A DNA stretch of 12,712 nucleotides from JBPEXY01 sp052031065. GTDB lineage: Bacteria > Pseudomonadota > Gammaproteobacteria > Immundisolibacterales > Immundisolibacteraceae. Both the position numbers and the translations under genes were made by a program. The stretch lies in NCBI GenBank assembly GCA_052031065.1, contig JBPEXY010000255.1, forward strand, positions 1 to 12,712, in the 5' to 3' direction. Each line of letters opens with the position of its first letter. The first letter of the stretch is position 1. Shown here one piece after another: positions 1 to 9,500 of the stretch. The notes under the pieces are model-generated. The model did not search any database and was not told the DNA's origin. It saw only the letters and a program-made list of their open reading frames with translations.

Positions 1-473
1 TAACCGGCTGGTTCGGCGCACTGCAACCCCGCGAACGGATCATGGTCACCGCTGCCGGAGCCTTTGTGCTCGTGGTCGCCGGTTTTCTGCTGCTGGTTGA
101 ACCCCTGCAGAAAAACCGCGACCAGGCACACCGCAGGGCAATCAGCGCCCTGCACCTGGAACAGCGGGTTATCAGCGCCCAAAAACTAATCGGCAGTAGC
201 GATTCTCAGGCCGGCGGTGAAGTCTACCCCGGTCCACTATTAACGCTGATGAATGCCAGTACCACTGCACATCGCATTGCCGCCCAGGTGAAAAGGATCT
301 CGCCACAGGGAGACAACAAGGTACAGGTCAACTTTGCCGAGACTGGCTTCAATGCTCTGCTCGGCTGGATTGCGGAACTGGAAAACCAGCAGCGGCTCAC
401 GGTCACCTCACTGACCATGCAGCCTGGCAGCGAACCCGGCACCGTCTCGGCGACCATCAGTTTGCAACGCTAG
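1..473 (+). CDS. gspM: Type II secretion system protein M (GspM-like), 5' end missing
   Basis: This is the C-terminal part of an inner-membrane assembly-platform protein of the type II secretion system. In known systems GspM partners GspL and helps hold the platform together. The frame is open from base 3 with no start in view and gives 156 residues ending at a TAG at 471-473. The ATG at 42 is unlikely to be the true start: the codons before it read WFGALQPRERI, which matches the short cytoplasmic segment with a PRER motif that precedes the membrane helix in GspM. Next comes one hydrophobic helix (about bases 45-105, ending LLLVEPLQ), then a charged, helical periplasmic stretch, then a small alpha/beta domain with the usual GspM ending (VQVNFAETGFNALLGWIAELE, then a beta strand ending ISLQR). 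No gspN follows; the next gene is convergent, so this looks like the end of a gsp operon. The family call is fairly sure; the gene order upstream cannot be seen. Confidence 0.8.
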   Translation, partial: TGWFGALQPRERIMVTAAGAFVLVVAGFLLLVEPLQKNRDQAHRRAISALHLEQRVISAQKLIGSSDSQAGGEVYPGPLLTLMNASTTAHRIAAQVKRISPQGDNKVQVNFAETGFNALLGWIAELENQQRLTVTSLTMQPGSEPGTVSATISLQR

Positions 474-492
474 CGTCTCTCATACTGCCGTC

Positions 493-510
493 GCGAACCA
501 GCGAACCAGC
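493..510. repeat. 8-bp direct tandem repeat in the convergent gap
   Basis: The unit gcgaacca occurs twice back to back (493-500 and 501-508) and is followed by gc, the beginning of a third copy. It lies in the 66-base non-coding gap between the gspM-like stop and the tpsA stop. It is too short to assign a function. Confidence 0.5.
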
Positions 511-531
511 CGCCCAGACCATCAGGGCTGG
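506..531. terminator. Weak hairpin between convergent genes, possible terminator
   Basis: ccagcc (506-511) can pair with ggctgg (526-531) across a 14-base loop. It lies between the two convergent stop codons (473 and 540), where a bidirectional terminator would be expected. The stem is only 6 bp, the loop is long and there is no T-run on either side, so it does not meet the usual intrinsic-terminator pattern. No better candidate was found in the gap. Confidence 0.2.
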
Positions 532-539
532 AGAGCCAC

Positions 540-3500
540 TCAGATCTGCTCCCATGGCGTGGCGTCGACACCGTAGTACTCAAAGCGCATCAGCCAGACC
601 GACGGCTGGCCATCATTGGTCGCCCCTGAGTCATCGAAACCGGACTCGCCGACGCTATCGACTACCGAATTGGTCACACTGGCAAGCACCCCACCGAGGC
701 TGTCGAGTCCACCGACACTGGCCTCTGCCGGCGGCGCCACGTTGACGCTCACACCACCGGAGATGTTATCCAGCCCGACAACACGTGGCGCCGCAATCAC
801 CACCCGGCCGGAAACATCGATACCGGCATCGCCCGCCGAGACCTCGCCATTGGGGGCAATCAGAAACGCATCTGCCAGCCGTGTCCCGTTGCCAGCAGCG
901 ACGGTGCGGATACCACTACCGGAAACTGCCGATGAGAAGTCGATGCTGACATTACCGGAACTGTCGGTAGTGATACTGGGAGCCGGTGCAGCGATGGCGC
1001 TTTTTGCGCCGCGACCCGCATCAATGTCGCCAAAAGATGACCAGGCGGTCAGGTCACCGCCGCCCAGAGTCATCGCCCGCGAAGCGTTAACCAGAAAATC
1101 ACCACTGCTGAAGATGTTCAGCTCCCCTTCACCCTGAGCAACGATACCCAGCTCACTCGGACCCTTGTCGTCAGCTCGCGGCGGCTTCACATTCACCCCG
1201 CCATTGATCGCGCCACCCGGCACCAGAATATTGATCTCACCGCCGTCTACTGTGTAGATCTTGCTCCACAACAGTGACAGGTCACCCTGATAATCGACGC
1301 TTTCATCAAAGAGGGTTTCGATGGCGGCAAAACCACGACTGTAATCAGGGGTCCGTCCGGCGGCGATGTCATCACCCGCCTGCGAACCGGCCGCTCGCAG
1401 TTCATTGAAAAATCCCTCAGCGGCCAGCAGTTGACCAGCCGCATCAGGCAGCTGCCGGAGTCGATCACTGAGCGAGCCCGGTGCCGATACCAGCTGCTCT
1501 ACCAGCTGTTCAGCCTCCGTTAACAGGCTACCGTTGGCCAGTAACTCGTCGCTACTGACCCGGTCCGGGCCAGGACCAGTCAAGCCACTGTCGGCGAGCC
1601 GGACCATCAGCGCATCAACCGCCTGTTGGAGTTGATCAATCTGCTGCTGAGATGCGCCGCCGCCAAGCAGTTCCTCAACAGTGACCTGCTGTTGTGCCAA
1701 CTGGTTGACCAATCCGGCCAGCGCGCCAAGGGTTTGCTCACTAGCCACCCCCTGGTCGGCCAGCTGCTGCAGCGGTTGAGCAAAGTATTCGACCAGAAAC
1801 TGGTCGCGACCATCGCCGTTGCCGACACCGGCACTGACGTAAATGGCAGCCCCCTGTTCCGCCAGGCGCGGATCCACCAGATTGCCCTTGGTCTCAAGTC
1901 CCACCGAAGTACCCAGATCTAAATGCCGACCAGCACTCATCAGTACCGTGCCGGGTCCGGCAATTGAAATCAGGTCATCGTTACTGGTAAAGCGGATATC
2001 CCGACCGGCGGCGATGCGGGTCACATCGGTCTGATTATTGTTTCTACCGCGCAATATCAGCTCGCGCAGATCCTTGCCGGCATCAATCATAACCTGTTCG
2101 TTGAGAGTCATCGGCGAGGTGACGCGGATATCACCCTCAGCGGTGGCCAGTATTGATGGTGTCAGATCATCTTCGCGCAAGCCATCAGCCAGGTTGTAGT
2201 AATCGGCGACCGGGCCCGACAGGGGATGGGCATCTGGCAGGCCGCCACTGAAAGGCGCGTATTGACGAAAACTGGAATCAACCAGCAGATGACTACCAGC
2301 CAGCAGGGTCAATCCCCCATCGGTCGTCGAGGCCAACCTGAAATCGGTACCCTGGGCCAGGCTCACATCTCCCTGATGAGCAATGGCGCTGAAGCTGCCC
2401 GGAAGAATCTTGAAATCGTTACTGATCGTGGCCAGTTCAGTGGCCGTTATCTTGCGAATATCACTGCCGTTCCCCGGCAGGATAATATCGCCCACTAGCG
2501 AGCTGAAAGCGGCGCTGCTCTGCTCCCGGTACCCTGGAAAGCGCTCTACGCCACTCTGATTTTTTAATGTCACCGCCACCGGGTCATAAACCGACTCCAG
2601 TATCAGGTCCTGGCGCGCATTGACTTCCAGCGAACCGCCGAGCAATCCAAACAGCCCGCCGATCTGTTTGGTGGAATCGACCCGCCAGCCCGGCTCAAGT
2701 GCGCCGCCAATATCGATCTGGCCGGCACCGTCACCAATGAAAAACAGCCCCCCGGTCACATCTCCACCGATGGTGGCATTCAATTTGCCCTCACCCAACC
2801 GATTGGGGGAGTTGAGGAGGGGGTCGATATAATAGGTGGTCGGCAGCGACACCCCGGTTCGCACCAGGTCCCCTCCAACATGCAGATCCACATCGCCGCC
2901 GCCAAAGGCTGCGATCTGCTGCTGAAAACCACCAAAATCGACGCCCCAGCCTTCCAGTTCCTCGTATGCCAGCACCAGCTCCAGAATTCCCGGAATAATG
3001 ACAAACACCTGGTCCTGCTGGTAATCCATGCGTGTCAGCCAATCAGTACCGATCTGGGTCTGGTCGTTCTCGCCGCCCGGTCCAATGACGTCACCGCCAA
3101 CCGCAATGCGCAGGTCACCACCATCGGTCGGCAGCGCTGCGGTACTCGCAGGTTTTCCAGACAGTGGGTCGCTGACCTGATGACGGTCAAGGTCAAAACC
3201 GCTCGACTGGCCGGCTGAGTAGATCACGCTGTCGAGAGTGTGCAGATGCAGGTCACCACTGGCGGCGATAGTGATATCACCAGTACCAGTACGCAGGGTA
3301 TCGGCCACGGTCAGATCACCACCGCTACCCGCCACCGCTGAAGCGGTATAGGCACTTGCCAGGTCTGCACCTGCAGCAATGCGAATATCGCTGCTGAAGC
3401 CGGCCAGCTGTCCACCAGTACCAAAACCATCACCAAGCAGATGGTCCAGCGTAATATCACCAGCGGCACGCAGAGTGAGATTCAGTGGCTGACCGTTGAA

Positions 3501-6500
3501 ACGCAAACCGGCCAGATCAAACGGTGTATTCAGGTTGATATCGCCAGCCGATTGAATTTCCACCCCGGCGACCAGATGCACACGGTCATTGCCCACCTGA
3601 TTGAGCCTGGTGAGAACCGCGGTTTCGTTACCCGCAGTGGCGTAACTGCCAGCATCCGCACTGATGGTGCCGATCAGCGCATTATCAATGGCGGTTGCCT
3701 GATAGCTCTGCACCCCTTCCAGTACCACCCGGCGAGCGCCCTGAATGGTCCCGTCCAGACCGGCGACATTGATGTCTGTGCCGTTACGGGGTGCGCGGAT
3801 CAACACCTCGCCGGTCTGCTGGGTTAGTGTCGGCTGGCTGGTGGTAGCGCCGCCCACGGTCACAACATCAAACAGCAGATTGCCGTCTGCGTCAGTTTCC
3901 TGCGCGAAGCCGCCGGTCACATCGATTGCCACCCCTGCAAACGACGGCGCAACATCGACCATTCCCTGCTGCGAAGCGAGAATCACCTTGCCACCTTTAC
4001 CCGTGGCACCAGTGGCGTGGGCGTCAATCACTCCATGACTATCGACCAGCAGATCCTGCTGCGCCCAGATCTCCACCTCACCACCATCGATACCGGTTGC
4101 ATCGATGGTGCCATCAACAGAGATCGCTCCTGCATCGGCTATCAGCAGGGTACGGTGCGCCTGGATCAGCTCGCCCTGTAGCAGGTCCATGTCACCCTGC
4201 CGTTGGCGCAGTACCCTCTCGCTGGTAAAACCACCCTGATTCAGTAACTGGTTCAACTCGCCAAAACTGACTCCGGCAAGTCCCCCGGTATCAAAAAACG
4301 CGCGGCCCTGGCGACCATCACCGTCGCTGCCGCCAAACAGCTGCGCACCCGCATCGAGATTTAGCACATCTGCGGCACCGACCACCAACACCCCGCCATT
4401 GGCACCGTTCGGGGCAGACAGGTCGATCACCGCCTGGTCACTAATAACGACCTTGCCGCTATCAGCAAAAAGTTTTACCGCCCCCGCAGAGGTGGCGAAG
4501 CCATCGCCGACCCTGTCGAACACCTGCACTCCGCCGGCAAATAGCCGGGCGTCATCTTCAATCGTCAGGTCGCCACTGCGGGCCTGAAATTCAATCGAGC
4601 CGCTAGCGGCGACAATGGCACTATCGACAGCAATGTTATCTGCTACAAATTCAAGCTCGGCACCGACACCGTAACCGGCACCCGAATGAACCGCTAAACC
4701 GCCGTTGCCAATGCGCAGATCGCCGCCTATATCCATGCGCCGCTCAACGCCGCTGAGCGTCAACAAACCCGGCGAATCAAGGTCGAGATCCCCGGAAACC
4801 GTCAGCTCACCATCTCCTGAGAGGAGCGTTTCATTTCGCGCCATGACAACAGTGGAGCCGAAGCCGGTGATCTCAAAATCCCCGTCACCGATTTCGACGA
4901 CATCGGCATCAAGAACCAGATCGCCGCTGTCGGGTTGCGCCGCCAGCGGTGACTGTGCGCGACTGTTACGCAACTCAACGCGGCCAGCGGTCACGGTGGT
5001 ATCACTGGCAAAACCGCTCATGCCTGCACCGTCTATGGTCAAAGCCTCTAACGTCAGGTTGAGATCGCCATAGATATCGATGCCGCCGTTGGAGACCAGG
5101 AACAGCCGCGCCGGGTCTATCGCCGCGAGCTCCGGCTCGCTGACCACGAATCCGGCCGTGCCGCCGGGCGCGTTACCGATACTGATGTTGGAAGAGGCAA
5201 CCCAGAAATCCCCATCACGGGCATTAATGGTACCGAGATTGGTAACATCGAAGCTGCCATCGAGGGTGATCGAACCACCGACCGCTTCCAGTGTCGCGCC
5301 CTGCGCGATGTCGATGCTGCCTGTGGTTCCACTAGCACCGCTGCGCTCCACCTCTGCCAGCGCGCCACTACTAACCTCGACAAACGCACTATCACCCTGC
5401 AGCACCCGGGTTCGGCGCTCTGACGGCACCTTACCGCTGCCAATCAACTCAACGCCTTCTGCGATGGTTATCTGGTCTGCCGCCGCAGCCATGATGTCAC
5501 TGCTTTCGAGACGGCTATTCGCGGCAAAGGTGACCTGGTTCGCCAACACGTCGATCTCGGTCTTGCCATCAACCAGATCACGTCTACCACCCAGCAGCAG
5601 GCTTTCGACATTCAGCGCCGACAAATCACTGTCAAGCAGTTCCACCCGGTCGGTCAGCCCGGCAATTTGCGCTGACACCTGGAGATGATCAGCAATGATG
5701 TCTGCCCGCACTCCGACACCACCCGCCGCCGGATCGGTAATCAGACTCCCCGCCAGGCGGATCGCGCTGGCACCATCCACCAGCAGCGAGGCGGCATCAG
5801 CAACCTGCGGTGGCCGCGGCAGGTCGAGAGCCGCTGAACGTTGAACGGCAAACGGGTCCAGGCTGGAACGGTCGAGTTGAGATAACTGCTGCAGATAATC
5901 ACCACGGCGCACCACGAAGCCCGAAGTGCGCGAATCGGCCAGCCCGAGCCGGGTCCGGTACCCGGCGCTGACTGCCGATCCATCCGCCAACTGCACAACG
6001 TCGCCCAGCGAAATATCCCGCAAACCATCCACTTTTTCGATCAGTATCGCGCCAGGCAACATGGCATAGCGACTCGGCAGCAGGGTATAGGTACCTTCGT
6101 TAATCAGTCCCTCGACTTCGCTGAGGAAAATGGCGTCTCCCGGCTTCAGTTCGCGACCGCTGTTCTCCTGCGCATCGGCCGGATTGAAACCTTCATAGCC
6201 GGGCAGAATTGCCCAGAACCGCTCTTCTCCCGCCAGATTGGCCAGCAACACATCGTCGGAACCGCCGGGGCCAGGCACGAATTCGTAACCGAACAGCTCA
6301 CCACCACCGGCAAGATTTATGGTGGCACCACTGCGAACATCAACATCATCAGCGATCAGCTCGACTCTTTTCTGCGGTAACCGTTGGACCGTTTCAGTAA
6401 AGAGTTCGAACTGATCTGACACGTCATCGGGGTTGCCGGAGGGGTTGTAGAACCAGTCGCGTCCATTCTGCAGATAGCCGAGTGGCACCGAAAGCCCGGA

Positions 6501-9500
6501 CCCGGAGACGTTAGTCAAACTGCCAGGGAGCAGGGTGAGGGTGTCAGCAGCGGTCAGGGTAATTTCACCGAAGGGCGCAGAAAGCGCGCCCGCGTGGACG
6601 ATATCATCGGCGATCAGCCGCACCGCACCAGCTGCCGACAGCACCCCACCGGTACTGCCGCCGGCTGCAGTCCGCAACAGGCTGGTACCAGCCGCATCCT
6701 GTGCGACCTCAATAGTGAAATCGGACAGGGTAGTGGGATAGATTAACTCTGCTGACAGATCCAGCAGCCCGCTGGTCAGCAGAGCACCGGAAAGACCCTC
6801 GGTATCAACCGCCCCGCGCAACTGTATTTCACCACTGCTGGCGATGTTGACCCGTTTGACGCCGTCGATTTCCAGGCCCCCGTTAAACTGGACAAAATCA
6901 GCGGTTACCGAAAAGCTGCCATCACCACTGTCGGCAATCGCCGAAGCGGACGGCTTTTTCCCACCATCACCGAGCGTCACAACCGGCGCAACCAGAGAGA
7001 GTTCTGCCTCGCCAGCAAGCTGCAGATGGCTGGTAACCAGGTTAATTTCGCGGCCAACATTGAGCGTCAGATCTGAGTCGACGGCGATCGATCCACTGGT
7101 GGTGGTCAGGTTAACCGCACCAAAACCAGCGGTCGCGAGCTGCTGCGGGTCGATCCACAAGGTGCCCTGCGGGCTGGCGGACGACCCATCACCAAACAGC
7201 GGGTCACCGCCAGCGACAAAACCCGCCGGCAGCTCATGGCTGCCAGGGCGAATCTGTTCAAACTGGGTTGGGTAGGTGGCGTTGACCGCACCGTTGGCAG
7301 AGTCGATGCGCCGCAGGCTGGTTACCTGAAGCGAGCCACCTGTTGCCGCTGTCGGCCCTGCGGCATCAACCTCGGCGTTGAACAGCAGCCCCTCAACCGC
7401 CGACAGATTTAAGTTTCCGCCACGGGCATGCAGATCGGCCACACCCCCCTGATCCAGATTGACACGAAAACTATCGCCGGCCAGATTGATTTGCGCACCA
7501 GCAGCCGCCAGCACAAAGCCGTCACTGCTGACCGACAGACTACCGGCGTCGACCAGATCACCAAAAGTGCGCCCCAGTGGGTCCGGCCGACTCAGGAAGG
7601 TGGCGGAAACATCAATACTGGCACCGTGACCAATCCAGATCTGGTGGCCGCTGTTGTAAAACTCCTCGGTATCTTTGGTCTGGCTGAGTACCACGTCACC
7701 ACCGCGCGCTACCAGCGCACCTTCCAGACTCATCAAACCGTTACTGTTATGGGCCAGGGTGATGGCGCCGCGTGGTGCCACCTCAATCGACGCCGCGCTG
7801 CCAACGACCAGGTCAAACGCCTCACCCTTACGCGAATTGGCACTCAGGGTAATCTGGTTGGCGGCAGTCTGGTCAAAAGGCGGGGTTACCGTCGCCAGAC
7901 CATTACTGAGGTTCACCCCACGCCCAATGGCGCTCGCGCCGAGATGCGCTCCACTATCCGTAAATGACGCCTGGTCACCCAGAACCATCTGCTCTGTCAC
8001 CAGGGTGATATCGCTCGCCGGTTCAACGGTGACAGAACCGTTAATGGTGGCCAGATTAATGCTGGCGAATCCGCCGCTACCCAGGGCGCCATCGAACAGC
8101 CCCGCTGGCAGCCGCAGTGGTGTGCTGTTATCAGCAAACAGACCACCCTGCCAATGGCTGTTCTGGAGTGCGCGACTGGCAGCTGTCTGGTTACCGAACA
8201 GCTCCAGCGCGCCAGGTGTGGTTAAGTCAAAACTTCCGCCGGCGGCCACGCCATGAGCGGTAAACAGTGGCGCCGCACCCACCGCCAGGCTGCTATTCCG
8301 GTCACCGACATCCAGGGTGATGAGGCCGCCGCTGCCACCAGCAAGTTTCAACTCGCCATCAAGGTGGGCGCCACTTTGGGCATTCAACCAGACCCGGTCA
8401 CCAAGGGTCAGCTCACCCGGGTTGGCAAGTGCCAGTTCGATAGTGCCACCATCACGGATCAGCGGTGCGGTGAGGTCGACAACGCGACCGGGAAACTGAA
8501 AATCGTTACTCCAGCGACCGGAAACATCAATGGTGACATCATCAAGCAGACGGTTTGAAACCGTACCCAGATCGGCCGGCGACAGGGCCGGGTCGACCGC
8601 GGCAGCCAGCGCGTCGCGATGCTGCTGAAGTTCGGTAACCGCCGCCGTGTTGGCAGTTTCGCCAACCAGCTTCACCCGACCGCCCGGTACGATGATGTCA
8701 TCGGCCACCACAATTTGGGTAGCGATCACATCCAGGCTGCCACCCACGTCACCCTGCAGCGACGTGCTGGTACGTACCTCACCGTTGCTACGCAGCGTCA
8801 AGTCGGAAAACCCGCTGGCAGAGAAAAGTTCGGCATCCAGTTGCACCGTGATGGCCTGCTGCGGCTGCAGATCACCCGCAGTTGCCAGATCCATCAGGCT
8901 GGTATTGAAATCCAGCGCCCCTGAAGAGGGCTGATCACTAAACTCGTCAATCTCAATATTGGGTGCCCGGTATCCAACCAACTGCGGGTCGCGGTTGAGC
9001 TGTAGTTCACCCGCCTGCGGCGCGAGACCAATGACCAGTTCACCACCATTGGGGCGATCCGCGACGTTGCGCTGAAACTCGCCAACGGTGGTATCACTGA
9101 CAAAACGGTTTTCCACCAGCATACCGGGGGCCTCAATCACCACGCGGCCAGCATCCTGACCCTGCTGATAGGCATCGTGATAACGGGTGACATCGCCGCT
9201 AAACGCCGCACCCACAAATTGCTGGGTGAACTGCCATTTCTCATCGGTAATCTCAAGCGCCCTGGCGACACCACGATAGGGCACATCCGGCGATGCATCA
9301 GCAATATCGACCAGACGACCATCTGCGGCCAGCAACTGGCTGGTGGTGATATTGCCCGCCGCATAATCGACGGTACCACCCGATACATCAATCTCTGCAC
9401 CTGCCAGTAGCCGCACCTCACCGCTGCTGTTGAAGGTGACTGACCCACCTGCCGAAAGCCGTTCAGCCAGATCTTTCGGAACTGAATTGATAAACGCGCC

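Noticed and set aside
42..473. A complete gene starting at the ATG at base 42
   Set aside because: The codons upstream (WFGALQPRERI) continue the GspM N-terminal pattern with no stop, so the gene starts before the window.
540..1340. Contact-dependent inhibition toxin (CdiA-CT) at the TpsA C-terminus
   Set aside because: No VENN motif or pretoxin domain is visible, the end matches DUF3739-type haemagglutinins, and no small immunity gene follows before the convergent gspM-like gene.
5080..5688. A 202-codon plus-strand open frame inside tpsA
   Set aside because: It lies fully antisense to the TpsA frame, is low in complexity (Ser/Pro/Ala/Leu rich), has no recognisable domain, and belongs to a set of similar shadows created by the Gly/Asp/Ser/Ala codon bias of the real gene.
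7675..8256. A 193-codon plus-strand open frame inside tpsA
   Set aside because: Antisense shadow with the same Ser/Pro/Ala-rich composition, no domain, and overlapping other antisense frames; the minus-strand frame clearly encodes the beta-helix.
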